From Flavobacterium chryseum (lineage in GTDB: Bacteria > Bacteroidota > Bacteroidia > Flavobacteriales > Flavobacteriaceae): 64,000 nucleotides of DNA. Under the pieces are notes generated by a model. It was not told the DNA's origin. It searched no databases and saw only the letters and a program-made list of their open reading frames with translations. The stretch covers positions 1 through 64,000 of the forward strand of contig NZ_SNWW01000013.1 of assembly GCF_004362015.1 (NCBI RefSeq), read 5' to 3'. Shown here piece after piece: positions 33,666 through 41,987 of the stretch (position 1 is the first letter of the stretch; the number at the start of each line of letters is the position of its first letter). The translations under genes were made by a program, and so were the position numbers.

Positions 33666-34186
33666 TTCGTCATACCGAAACGATTTGCGAAAAAGGAATT
33701 TGTTACGGACAATCTGATGTTACTCTGGCTGAACCTTTTGAATCTGTTTTCGAAAATATTATTTCACAATTACCCTCAGAAGCACTACTCTTTTCAAGCC
33801 CTTTAAAGCGCTGTACTATTTTGGCAAAACATATCCGGAATACCATAAAAGCAATTTCTTATCAGGAAGATGAGAGATTGATGGAAATGAATTTCGGTGA
33901 TTGGGAAATGAAAAACTGGAATGATATTTTACCCGAACAGCTTAATCCCTGGATGGAAGATTTTGTAAATATTCCTGCCACAAATGGGGAATCTTTTGTT
34001 GAATTGCATAAAAGGGTTGGCGACTTTTTATCCATTCAAATTTCAAAAGAAATTACAAAGCCAATTATTATAGTTGCTCATGGCGGAACCATCAGAAGTA
34101 TTTTATGCCATCATACTTCTTTACCGTTAAAAGATGCTTTTCAGAATAAAATTGATTTTGGACAAGTAATAAAAATAGTACTTTAA
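33650..34186 (+). CDS. cobC: Alpha-ribazole phosphatase, histidine phosphatase family
   Basis: This enzyme dephosphorylates alpha-ribazole phosphate or cobalamin phosphate. The 178-residue protein has the catalytic V-R-H-T motif (residues 5-8 of MEIYLVRHTE), YGQSDVTL, LLFSSPLKRC, the acidic MEMNFGDWE and the second His in VAHGGTIRSI. The start codon lies inside the end of cobS. Assignment to the B12 pathway rests on the operon position, since the fold alone would also fit phosphoglycerate-mutase-like proteins. Confidence 0.9.
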   Translation: MEIYLVRHTETICEKGICYGQSDVTLAEPFESVFENIISQLPSEALLFSSPLKRCTILAKHIRNTIKAISYQEDERLMEMNFGDWEMKNWNDILPEQLNPWMEDFVNIPATNGESFVELHKRVGDFLSIQISKEITKPIIIVAHGGTIRSILCHHTSLPLKDAFQNKIDFGQVIKIVL

Positions 34187-34227
34187 ATGCATTTTTGTTT
34201 AGAATTTTATTTAAAAAGTCAAACAAA

Positions 34228-34260
34228 TTTGAATATCTGATAATTTTAACTTTATCTTTG
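34228..34260 (+). promoter_or_regulatory. Promoter upstream of the cobalamin riboswitch
   Basis: The -33-like TTTG (34228-34231) and the -7 TATCTTTG (34253-34260) are separated by 21 nt. Transcription would begin a few bases before the riboswitch. Confidence 0.6.
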
Positions 34261-34265
34261 CACGA

Positions 34266-34450
34266 AATAAGGTTGCGTTTATCTAAACGCATTAAAAGGG
34301 AATCAAGTAAAAATAAAAATCTTGAGCTGTACCCGCAACTGTAAGCTTAGTTCTTAAATGAATGATTGTTGTTAGCTACAAACCACTGCTCGCCCGTAAA
34401 GCGAATGGGAAGGTAAACAACAAGACGCAAGCCAGGAGACCTGCCTTCTT
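34266..34450 (+). ncRNA. Cobalamin (adenosylcobalamin) riboswitch
   Basis: The conserved cobalamin-element blocks are all present in order: AAAAGGGAATC near 34295, GAGCTGTACCCGCAACTGTAAGC at about 34324-34346 (core CCCGCAACTGTAAGC), CCACTG at 34383, GGGAAGG at 34407, and the B12 box GCCAGGAGACCTGCC at 34431-34445. A short hairpin (ACTCT/AGAGT, about 34465-34481) follows just before the start codon and could hide the initiation region. High cobalamin should lower translation or transcription of the downstream outer membrane receptor. Only one such element was seen in the window. Confidence 0.93.
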
Positions 34451-34491
34451 ATAACAAATATCGAACTCTCGGGAAAAAGAGTGTAGAAATT

Positions 34492-36345
34492 ATGACTTTA
34501 AAAAAACGTTTTGCATTTTGTCTACTATTGTTGTGCCAGATTATTTTGGCGCAGAACGACTCTATTACCAAATTGAAAGAAGTGGTGGTGTCAGATGCAA
34601 ATCTTAAAAAATACTCTGATTCGCAATCTGTTTTAATGCTTAATGATTCTGTAATCAATAAAAATGAAGCTTTACTTACTGATCTTTTAAACTTCAATTC
34701 AACTATTTATTTTAAGGAATACGGGCGTGGAATGCTTTCTACGGTTGCCTTTAGAGGAACTACTGCATCGCAAACTGCTGTAATCTGGAACGGAATTAAT
34801 ATTAATTCTCAGATGAACGGAAGTACCGATTTTAATACTATTTCAGCTTCTGATTATAATTCTGTTAGTGTAAAAGCCGGTGGAGGAAGCGTTCTTTATG
34901 GCAGTGGAGCTGTTGGTGGAACTGTGCATTTAAATACTGATTTAGGTTTTTATAACAGATTCGAAAACAATTTAAAATTAGATTACGGAAGTTTTAATAC
35001 GATTGGAATCAATTATAAAACCAATATTTCCAACGAAAAATGGAGTGCTCAAATTGGCTTTTCTAAAAACAGTTCAACAAATGATTATAAATATCTAAAT
35101 AAGTATACTTGGAAAGGCGAACAACGCCGGAACCAAAATGGTGAATACGATGTTATAACAATGAGCGCCAATGTTGGTTACAAATTTGATTCGAAGAATA
35201 GCCTGAAATTATATACACAAACTTCAAATACAGATCGAAATACTTCATTAATATCTGAATCTGAAACTAAAAGCAGGTATGTAAATGGTTTTAATCGAAA
35301 TTTATTAGAATACGATGGCGATTTTGGCAAATTTACTACCAACTTAAAAACGGCATATATATTTGAAAATTATCAATATTTTGGTGATAATTCAACTAAT
35401 AATTTTACTTACGGAAAAACAGAAAGCCTTATTACAAAAGGAGATTTCGGTTATCAAATTTCAAAATCAACACAAATAAACGTCATTCTGGAGTACAACA
35501 GAACTAAAGGTTTTGGAAGTGGATTTGGAGATCACGTAAGAGAAATTAGTTCAGCTTTCTTATTAGTAAATCAAGAGCTTTCAGCAGAATGGAAAAATGA
35601 ATTTGGGATTCGAAAAGAGTTTACAGACAATTATGAATCGCCGGTTTTATTTTCTCTTGGATCTTCTTACCAATTCAGCAAATTGTATAATTTAAAATTG
35701 AATTTGTCCCGAAATTTCAGAATTCCAACTTTTAATGATTTGTACTGGGAAACGGGAGGAAATCCTGATTTAAAACCTGAAAGTTCTTATCAGGCAGAAA
35801 TTGGGAATGTTTTTACTTTCAAAAACATTTCGCTAACACAAACCTTTTATTACATGAAAATAAAAGATTTATTGCAATGGATTCCCGGAAACAAAGGCAT
35901 TTGGTCGCCACAAAATACTGATAAGGTAAACAGTTATGGAGCTGAAACATTGCTAAGTTGGAAAACACATTTTGGCAAAAATTATTTCGCTGCAAATGCT
36001 ACGTATGCTTACACGGCTTCTAAAAATGAAGAAACAGAAAAGCAGCTTTTTTATGTTCCATTCAATAAAGTAACAGGATCAATATCGTATTCGAGAAACC
36101 GAATTTCTGCTTATTATCAATTTTTGTTTAATGATTTTGTTTATACCAGAGAAGACAATGATCCAACAGAAATTATTAATGACTATAACGTTTCGAACAT
36201 CGGGATCGATTATGATTTTAAATTTCTGGATTCTTTCAAACTTGGTTTTCAGGTATTAAACCTGTTAAATAAAGAGTACGAAAGTCTGGAATACAGACCT
36301 ATGCCGGGTCGCAATTTTAATATGTATTTAACCTTAAAATTTTAA
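34492..36345 (+). CDS. btuB: TonB-dependent outer membrane receptor, BtuB-like (cobalamin uptake)
   Basis: This 617-residue receptor has a signal peptide (FAFCLLLLCQIILAQ), a TonB-box-like LKEVVVSD at about 25-32, a plug domain (residues ~45-155; VAFRGTTASQTAVIWNGININSQ, VLYGSGAVGGTVHLNTD) and a 22-strand barrel ending in ...YLTLKF with terminal Phe. The length matches BtuB (about 600). The cobalamin riboswitch 40 bp upstream fixes the likely substrate. The BtuG-like lipoprotein gene begins 4 bp downstream. Confidence 0.93.
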   Translation: MTLKKRFAFCLLLLCQIILAQNDSITKLKEVVVSDANLKKYSDSQSVLMLNDSVINKNEALLTDLLNFNSTIYFKEYGRGMLSTVAFRGTTASQTAVIWNGININSQMNGSTDFNTISASDYNSVSVKAGGGSVLYGSGAVGGTVHLNTDLGFYNRFENNLKLDYGSFNTIGINYKTNISNEKWSAQIGFSKNSSTNDYKYLNKYTWKGEQRRNQNGEYDVITMSANVGYKFDSKNSLKLYTQTSNTDRNTSLISESETKSRYVNGFNRNLLEYDGDFGKFTTNLKTAYIFENYQYFGDNSTNNFTYGKTESLITKGDFGYQISKSTQINVILEYNRTKGFGSGFGDHVREISSAFLLVNQELSAEWKNEFGIRKEFTDNYESPVLFSLGSSYQFSKLYNLKLNLSRNFRIPTFNDLYWETGGNPDLKPESSYQAEIGNVFTFKNISLTQTFYYMKIKDLLQWIPGNKGIWSPQNTDKVNSYGAETLLSWKTHFGKNYFAANATYAYTASKNEETEKQLFYVPFNKVTGSISYSRNRISAYYQFLFNDFVYTREDNDPTEIINDYNVSNIGIDYDFKFLDSFKLGFQVLNLLNKEYESLEYRPMPGRNFNMYLTLKF

Positions 36346-36349
36346 TATA

Positions 36350-37375
36350 ATGAAGTTTAGCAAATTATTTTTAATCGCACTTAGCGTTTCTTTATTCGTT
36401 TCGTGTTCCAATGATGATGATAATGACGGTCCAAAAGGAGTTTATGATAATGGTTTCTTTATTTTGAATGAAGGAAGCCAAAGTAAGGGAACAATTTCTT
36501 TTTCAAGTAATGATTTGACAACATTTACAAAAGATGTATACGGAACGGTTAATAACAACGATTTGCCTGGCGGATATCTGCAAAATATCTTTTTCGATGG
36601 CGATAATGCTTACATCATATCTGGTGGTTCAAATATAATTAATGTAGTAAACAGATATACTTTTAAGTTAATTGCAAAAGTAGATACAGGACTTGTAAAT
36701 CCAAGGTACGGAGTTACAAAAGACGGAAAAGCCTATGTAACAAATGCCAATTCTTTTGGCAGTATTACAGATGATTATGTTGCCATAATTGATTTAAAAA
36801 CCAATACCTTCGAATCTAAAATTGATTTGAATGCAACAGCTAACCGCGTAGTTTTAGAAAATGGAAAACTATACATTACAGAACCTTACAGTAATACTAA
36901 ATTATTGATCGTTGATATCGCTACTAAAAAACTTGACGCACCAATAGAAATTGGGTCAAGTGCTGATTGCATAGAACAAGAGAACGGCATTCTGTATATT
37001 TTAAGATCTCCAAGCAGCGACAGAAGCGAAATTGTAAAGGTAAAATTAGCTGATAAATCAATTTCTAAAATTACATTCCCTGAAACGTTAGACGGCGCTG
37101 GATATTTAGATATTTATAATAACAAAACATACTATACAGTAGGAAATTCAGTTTATGCAATTGCAACTTCTGCAACGGCTGCATCAACTACTGCTATTTT
37201 AACTTCAACACTTCCTGGTTATATCTACGGTTTTGCAGTAAATGATAATCGAATTTATATTGCTGACGGAGGAACTTTTGGTTCTGACAGCAAAGTTTAT
37301 TTATACAACTTAACTGGAACTTTAGAAAAAGAATTAGCTGTTGGAATTGGACCAAACGGGTTCTACTTTAATTAA
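36350..37375 (+). CDS. btuG: Surface lipoprotein beta-propeller, BtuG-like (cobalamin capture)
   Basis: This 341-residue lipoprotein has lipid Cys19 in VSCSNDDDND; the acidic run after Cys resembles the surface-export signal of Bacteroidota lipoproteins. The rest is a repetitive YncE/DUF5074-like propeller (YDNGFFILNEGSQSKG, VTKDGKAYVTNANSFG, VLENGKLYITEPYSN, AVNDNRIYIADGG). In Bacteroides, BtuG lipoproteins of this fold bind B12 at the cell surface and pass it to BtuB. Here the gene is directly coupled (4 bp) to the BtuB-like gene under the riboswitch, which supports the same role. Confidence 0.8.
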   Translation: MKFSKLFLIALSVSLFVSCSNDDDNDGPKGVYDNGFFILNEGSQSKGTISFSSNDLTTFTKDVYGTVNNNDLPGGYLQNIFFDGDNAYIISGGSNIINVVNRYTFKLIAKVDTGLVNPRYGVTKDGKAYVTNANSFGSITDDYVAIIDLKTNTFESKIDLNATANRVVLENGKLYITEPYSNTKLLIVDIATKKLDAPIEIGSSADCIEQENGILYILRSPSSDRSEIVKVKLADKSISKITFPETLDGAGYLDIYNNKTYYTVGNSVYAIATSATAASTTAILTSTLPGYIYGFAVNDNRIYIADGGTFGSDSKVYLYNLTGTLEKELAVGIGPNGFYFN

Positions 37376-37456
37376 TAAAAGCACCTGAAAAATAGTTGGA
37401 ATTATTTTTCAGACAGTCAATTTACTTTATTTTTTTTTATTTTTTTTTTGGAAAAG

Positions 37457-37486
37457 AAAAGGCTTTCAGAAATGAAAGCCTTTTTG
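37457..37486. terminator. Bidirectional terminator
   Basis: The perfect stem AAAAGGCTTTCA / TGAAAGCCTTTT with a 4-nt loop ends the btuB-btuG operon and the convergent S41 peptidase gene. A weaker hairpin (CTGAAAAAT...) precedes it, followed by a long T-tract at 37430-37449. Confidence 0.85.
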
Positions 37487-37488
37487 TT

Positions 37489-38964
37489 TTATTTTAATGA
37501 TCTTAAAAGTCCCTCGGGAGCTTTTTCGACATACATCTGATTTCTAATTCCATTCATTGATTTAGCATCTATAAATGTTCGCAGAGCTTCTGCCCTGTCT
37601 TGCTGTACCCTTTTTGTTGCCGTACCTGTAATAGCTGAAATTGCAGCATTTAATAAAGGTTCAGACGGATCTCCTAAAACACCTAAAGTAGCAACATATT
37701 CAAGTTGCTTATACGTTGGCTGAAGTCCGTTTGTATATTCACCAAAACCAGTTGCATTAACAATTTTAAGTACCAAAGGCTGCATAGCATATTTATGATT
37801 TGGATTTACTTTTGTTTTTGTAAAAGTTTCTGAATCATATAAGGTTACAGATCCAACATTTTTACCAACCGTTACATCTCCAACCTGAACTACTGAAATA
37901 TAAGGTGCCAAACCATTAATTACCAATTCACTTGCTGATGCAGTTCCGTTTGTAGTTAAAATATAAACTTTTGTTAAGCGTAAGCTATTTAAAGGCTGTC
38001 CATCCATATTATCTACAAATCGATTATTTAGCGATTCAGGATCTTCACTTTCATAATAGGCGTTTACCTTACTATTCCACTTTTCCTTAGCAAAAATCTG
38101 ATCTTTAAATTGTCCGGTAATCAAACTTGCCAAGCGTGTCGCTGTCTGAACTGATCCACCGCCATTGTATCTTAGATCTAATACAAGATCTGTAATTCCT
38201 TGTGCAGCTAATTGCCCAAACGCTTCGTTTAATTGGGTGTCATAATTAGGATAAAAACCATTATACATTAAATAGCCAATTTTATGACTTCCTGAAGTAA
38301 TTACTTTATTGATTAAAATAGGATTTTCATCTAATGTAGATTTTACCAATGAAACTGATTTTCCATTAGAAACATAAGTGGTTCCATTATAATCAGCAAG
38401 GTTTAAAGTGTAACTATCAGAATCTAAAAGTAATGCTTCATAATTAGAAACTGTAAGCTGAGTTCCGTTAACCCCGGTAAAAAGATCTCCACGTTTTACG
38501 CCTTTTGCTGCAGCATCAGAATTAGGAATAACATAACGAACAAAACCAAATACATCTGTTGAACTTCCTGGTTTATAGCTTAATCTAAAATCTATTCCGT
38601 TATTTTTAGTTGTTCCCTGAAGTTCTCCTTCTAAAACAGAATAATCTTCAACAATCCAGCTAAAACGATCAATAGCCTCTCCTTTTGGGAATTTACTAAT
38701 CGGCTTATTTAATAAATCTTCAAATAAATTTTCTGGTTTAGAATATCCCTTTAAATAAGAGTTTAAAGCTTCCTGCGTATTAAAACGGTCGTCAGCTAAA
38801 GTCGGCACATCTCCTTGCCATAAATAAAACTGATTTAATCCTTTCCAGATAAAATCATTGATCTGTAAATCTGCCAGAGAATCAACATCGTCCTGATCTT
38901 CACATGATTGCAAAGAAAAGGCGAGTAAAAATAGTACCAGGAGATTTCTTAATATTGTTTTCAT
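37489..38964 (-). CDS. S41-family C-terminal processing peptidase, lipoprotein
   Basis: This 491-residue lipoprotein has lipid Cys21 in FSLQSCEDQDD, an acidic surface-type signal. An N-terminal cap is followed by a PDZ domain at about 110-200 (FVRYVIPNSDAAAKGVKRGDLFTGVNG) and the S41 protease core at about 215-410. The core includes LVLDLRYNGGGSV and the catalytic block ILTTNGTASASELVINGL with its Ser. It probably cleaves envelope proteins at the outer membrane. It is monocistronic. Confidence 0.93.
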   Translation of the reverse strand: MKTILRNLLVLFLLAFSLQSCEDQDDVDSLADLQINDFIWKGLNQFYLWQGDVPTLADDRFNTQEALNSYLKGYSKPENLFEDLLNKPISKFPKGEAIDRFSWIVEDYSVLEGELQGTTKNNGIDFRLSYKPGSSTDVFGFVRYVIPNSDAAAKGVKRGDLFTGVNGTQLTVSNYEALLLDSDSYTLNLADYNGTTYVSNGKSVSLVKSTLDENPILINKVITSGSHKIGYLMYNGFYPNYDTQLNEAFGQLAAQGITDLVLDLRYNGGGSVQTATRLASLITGQFKDQIFAKEKWNSKVNAYYESEDPESLNNRFVDNMDGQPLNSLRLTKVYILTTNGTASASELVINGLAPYISVVQVGDVTVGKNVGSVTLYDSETFTKTKVNPNHKYAMQPLVLKIVNATGFGEYTNGLQPTYKQLEYVATLGVLGDPSEPLLNAAISAITGTATKRVQQDRAEALRTFIDAKSMNGIRNQMYVEKAPEGLLRSLK

Positions 38965-39112
38965 AAAAATACGTTTCGGTATAGTATTAACGTAAAAATA
39001 CTACCTTTAGTTTTAACAACTACAAATTTTGTTAATTTTTTCTATAAAAAAATTTAACATCTTGGCTGTAACAAAAATAATAGTCCCTCGTCTTGACTAT
39101 ATAAGCTCTTTT

Positions 39113-39149
39113 TAATCTTGCTTTATTATATAAAAAAGAAACAAGATTA
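39113..39149. promoter_or_regulatory. Inverted repeat upstream of ECF sigma operon
   Basis: TAATCTTG (39113-39120) and CAAGATTA (39142-39149) form an 8-bp inverted repeat about 42 bp before the sigma gene start. It could be an operator or part of a sigma-specific promoter, but nothing further supports either. Confidence 0.3.
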
Positions 39150-39190
39150 TCGGGAGAAATAAAATGACCAACCAATCATAACCAACCAGT

Positions 39191-39700
39191 ATGAATCAAA
39201 TTGTGTTTATAGAATTAATAAATCCTTTTAAAGACAAAGTTTTTCGTCTGGCAAAAAGATTGCTTATCAGTACTGAAGAAGCTGAAGATGCTACTCAGGA
39301 AGTAATGGTAAAATTATGGACCAAAAAAGAAAATTTGGATACCTATAATAATATTGAAGCAGTAGCCATGACAATGACCAAAAATTATTGTCTGGATCAA
39401 TTAAAATCGAAAAGAGCCGGAAACCTGAAAATTGTACATAATAATTATACAGACCGTGAGCCTCAATTAGATAAAAAATTAGAAGATATTGATAGTTTAG
39501 AATGGGTCGAAAAAATAATGAGTCAGTTGCCGGAGCAGCAACAAATATTAATTCAGTTACGCGATGTTGAACAATATGAATTTGATGAAATTGCGAAGAT
39601 TGTTGACATGAATGAAACGGCTATCCGGGTAGCCCTTTCGAGAGCGAGAAAAAAAATAAGAGAATCAATGCTTAATACACACCGTTATGGAATTAAATAG
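39191..39700 (+). CDS. ECF-family RNA polymerase sigma factor
   Basis: This 169-residue sigma factor has region 2 at about 8-75 (FKDKVFRLAKRLLISTEEAEDATQEVMVKLWTKKENL) and region 4 at about 110-160 (LPEQQQILIQLRDVEQYEFDEIAKIVDMNETAIRVALSRARKKIRE). It overlaps the next gene by 14 bp. With the small membrane protein and two DUF4252 genes downstream it forms a four-gene operon of a type common in Flavobacteriia. Confidence 0.92.
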   Translation: MNQIVFIELINPFKDKVFRLAKRLLISTEEAEDATQEVMVKLWTKKENLDTYNNIEAVAMTMTKNYCLDQLKSKRAGNLKIVHNNYTDREPQLDKKLEDIDSLEWVEKIMSQLPEQQQILIQLRDVEQYEFDEIAKIVDMNETAIRVALSRARKKIRESMLNTHRYGIK

Positions 39701-40145
39701 AATAGAAGATATATTAGAAAAATACTTTCAGGGAGAAACAAGTATTGCCGAAGAAAATGAATTAAAAGAATATTTTTCTTCACCAAATGTTGCGCAGCAT
39801 TTAGAGCAATACAAACCAATGTTTGGTTATTTCTCTCAGGTAAAACAACAAAAATCAACGCTCGAATTACCACTAAAAACTAAAAAACGAAATGTGGCGT
39901 GGTTATCAATTGCAGCTTCGGTTGTTGTTTTACTAGGAATTGGAACCTATATGTATGTGAGCGAAAAAGAGGCAGCTACAGTTGTAACGCAATCAGAATT
40001 AGGAACCTATGATGATCCGGAAGAAGCGCTTGCCGCAACGCAAAAAGCTTTGGCCTTATTATCGAATAATGTTAATGTAGGTATTGGAAGTGTACAATAC
40101 ATTAAAGAATATGAACAATCAAAAAACAAAATTTTTAAACAATAA
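39687..40145 (+). CDS. Putative anti-sigma factor, single-pass membrane protein
   Basis: This 152-residue protein has a cytoplasmic N-terminus with the pattern IEDILEKYFQGETSIAEENELKEYFSSPNVAQHLEQY (residues 5-41), common in Bacteroidota anti-sigma-like proteins. One transmembrane helix (AWLSIAASVVVLLGIGTYMYV, about 70-91) follows, then a short periplasmic tail. It overlaps the sigma gene by 14 bp and presumably binds the sigma factor. Confidence 0.78.
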   Translation: MELNRIEDILEKYFQGETSIAEENELKEYFSSPNVAQHLEQYKPMFGYFSQVKQQKSTLELPLKTKKRNVAWLSIAASVVVLLGIGTYMYVSEKEAATVVTQSELGTYDDPEEALAATQKALALLSNNVNVGIGSVQYIKEYEQSKNKIFKQ

Positions 40146-40162
40146 TCAAAAATATAATCACA

Positions 40163-40690
40163 ATGAAAAATTTCATCATAACACTAGTTTTTGCATTCGT
40201 TACTACTACTTTTTATGCACAAGGTGCATTCGATAAGTTTGATGGTCAGGACGATGTAACATCAGTAATCGTAAATAAAAAAATGTTTGATTTAATGAGC
40301 AAAGTAAAAGTTGATGCTTCTGACAAAGAAATGCAACAATACATAAGCCTGATCAAAAAATTAGACTATTTAAAAGTGTTTACAACTAAAAATGCTAAAG
40401 TTGAAGCAGACATGAAAGCTTCTGCCGATAAATATGTAAAAACAGCCGGTTTAGAAGAATTAATGCGCGTAAACGATAGCGGTAGAAACGTAAAAATATT
40501 AGTAAAATCTGGCGCAAGCGATTCGCAGGTAAAAGAATTACTTATGTTTATTGATGGTGCCAAAAACCAAGAGAGTGTCTTATTATCTTTAACCGGTAAT
40601 TTTGATATCAACGAAATTTCAGTACTTACAGACAAGATGCAACTTCCTGGTGGCGCTGATTTAAAAAAAGCTTCTAAAAGCAAAAAATAA
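40163..40690 (+). CDS. DUF4252 protein, secreted
   Basis: This 175-residue protein has a signal peptide (FIITLVFAFVTTTFYAQ) and the DUF4252 pattern (VTSVIVNKKMFDLMSKV, LKVFTTKNAKVEADMKA, VKILVKSGASDSQVKELLMFI). Function is unknown. It lies 17 bp after the putative anti-sigma gene and 2 bp before a second DUF4252 gene, so the two are probably paralogues and targets or modulators of the sigma system. Confidence 0.85.
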   Translation: MKNFIITLVFAFVTTTFYAQGAFDKFDGQDDVTSVIVNKKMFDLMSKVKVDASDKEMQQYISLIKKLDYLKVFTTKNAKVEADMKASADKYVKTAGLEELMRVNDSGRNVKILVKSGASDSQVKELLMFIDGAKNQESVLLSLTGNFDINEISVLTDKMQLPGGADLKKASKSKK

Positions 40691-40692
40691 TT

Positions 40693-41229
40693 ATGAAACG
40701 CACCGTCTTTACCTCAGCCATTATAGTATTACTAACTTTAATTAGTTGTAAATCTGAACCATCATTGCAAAAATATTTTGTAGAAAACACCGATAATAAG
40801 GATTTTATTGCAGTCGATGTTTCGCCAAGTATTTTAAACTTAGAAAAAGCAAAGTTATCTGCAGAACAAACGGAAGCTTTAAATTCTTTCGATAAGATGA
40901 ACATTCTGGCATTCAAAGCCAATGATAAAAACCAAGCTCAATTTGAGATAGAAAGAGAAAAAGTTAAAACAATTCTAAAAGATCCTAAATATCAGGAACT
41001 AATAAAATACGGTTCTGGTAAAGATGGTGCATCAATAAGTTATGTTGGTACTGATGATAATATTGAAGAATTTATAGTTTTTGCCAATAGAAAAGAAAAT
41101 GGATTTGCAGTAGTTCGCGTTCTAGGAAAAAACATGAATCCGAATAACATCATGACTTTAATGTCGGTTTTGAAAGAATCTAAAATCGACATGGAACAAT
41201 TGAAACCTTTGCAGCAATTAATTAAATAA
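40693..41229 (+). CDS. DUF4252 lipoprotein
   Basis: This 178-residue lipoprotein has lipid Cys19 in LTLISCKSEPS. The body follows the same layout as the preceding gene (DFIAVDVSPSILNL, LNILAFK-like MNILAFKANDKNQAQ, VVRVLGKNMNPNNIMTLMSVLK). It is the last gene of the sigma operon, with a terminator 26 bp downstream. Confidence 0.83.
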   Translation: MKRTVFTSAIIVLLTLISCKSEPSLQKYFVENTDNKDFIAVDVSPSILNLEKAKLSAEQTEALNSFDKMNILAFKANDKNQAQFEIEREKVKTILKDPKYQELIKYGSGKDGASISYVGTDDNIEEFIVFANRKENGFAVVRVLGKNMNPNNIMTLMSVLKESKIDMEQLKPLQQLIK

Positions 41230-41254
41230 TACATTTTACTTACTTTATAAATTG

Positions 41255-41283
41255 AAAAAGCTCCATGATTGGAGCTTTTTTTT
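41255..41283 (+). terminator. Rho-independent terminator
   Basis: The stem AAAAAGCTCCA / TGGAGCTTTTT with a short loop and T-run ends the sigma/DUF4252 operon. Confidence 0.9.
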
Positions 41284-41342
41284 ATGATTTAAATAATCAT
41301 TATTTTCATTTAATCGTTAAAATATATTAACAATTATTTATT

Positions 41343-41350
41343 TACTTTTG
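41343..41350 (+). promoter_or_regulatory. Bacteroidota -7 promoter element
   Basis: TACTTTTG matches the consensus. It contains an in-frame TTG that would otherwise look like an earlier start for the next gene. Confidence 0.5.
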
Positions 41351-41371
41351 GCTCTAATTAAAAATCCAATA

Positions 41372-41920
41372 ATGAAAACACCAAAAATCCTATTCCTTTT
41401 TTTACTTCTTGTTTTAAACAGCTGTTCAAGCGACAATAATTCTGACTCTCCAGAAGATTCTGAAAACCAAACATCAAAATTCGCAATGACTGCAAAAGTT
41501 GACGGAACTTTATGGGAAATGAATAATCCGTTTGGTTCAGATTATGCTACAACATTCATGTCCGATTATTATCCTGAAGAAGAATATATTCTTTTACAAG
41601 GAAGAATTAATTTCGGGGATGAAATTAGACTTTACATCAAAAGAAGCGATCTTAAAGTTGGAACTTATCCACTTACTAAAAATACATATGATGCTTCTAA
41701 AACACAAGTTGAAATATCCTATAGCAATAAAGCAAAAAGTCAATATCCGGTTGATGGTTCATTATCAGTTACAGCAATTGATTTAAATGCTAAAAAAGTA
41801 ACAGGAACATTTTCATTCAATTGTGTAGAAGATGATTCTAAACCAATTAGTACTTCCAATCCTGTTACAGCAAAAGTAACCCTAGGTACTTTTAATTACA
41901 GATATGATGTTCAAAAATAA
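41372..41920 (+). CDS. Lipoprotein of unknown function, DUF6252-like
   Basis: This 182-residue lipoprotein is translated from the ATG at 41372 (MKTPKILFLFLLLVLNSC, lipid Cys18), since the upstream in-frame TTG lies within the -7 element. After a Ser/Asp/Asn-rich linker the body is beta-rich: FAMTAKVDGTLWEMNNPFG, YILLQGRINFGDEIRLYIK, KKVTGTFSFNCVED. This pattern resembles DUF6252-type lipoproteins. It is monocistronic with a promoter and terminator. Confidence 0.7.
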   Translation: MKTPKILFLFLLLVLNSCSSDNNSDSPEDSENQTSKFAMTAKVDGTLWEMNNPFGSDYATTFMSDYYPEEEYILLQGRINFGDEIRLYIKRSDLKVGTYPLTKNTYDASKTQVEISYSNKAKSQYPVDGSLSVTAIDLNAKKVTGTFSFNCVEDDSKPISTSNPVTAKVTLGTFNYRYDVQK

Positions 41921-41936
41921 TCTTGTTTATTTTATA

Positions 41937-41968
41937 TAAAAAAAAGCTCCATTTCTGGAGCTTTTTTT
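41937..41968. terminator. Bidirectional terminator
   Basis: The stem AAAAAGCTCCA / TGGAGCTTTTT is almost the same sequence as at 41255-41283 and serves the lipoprotein gene and the convergent carB gene. Confidence 0.88.
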
Positions 41969-41987
41969 ATTTATTAGGATTGAGTTC

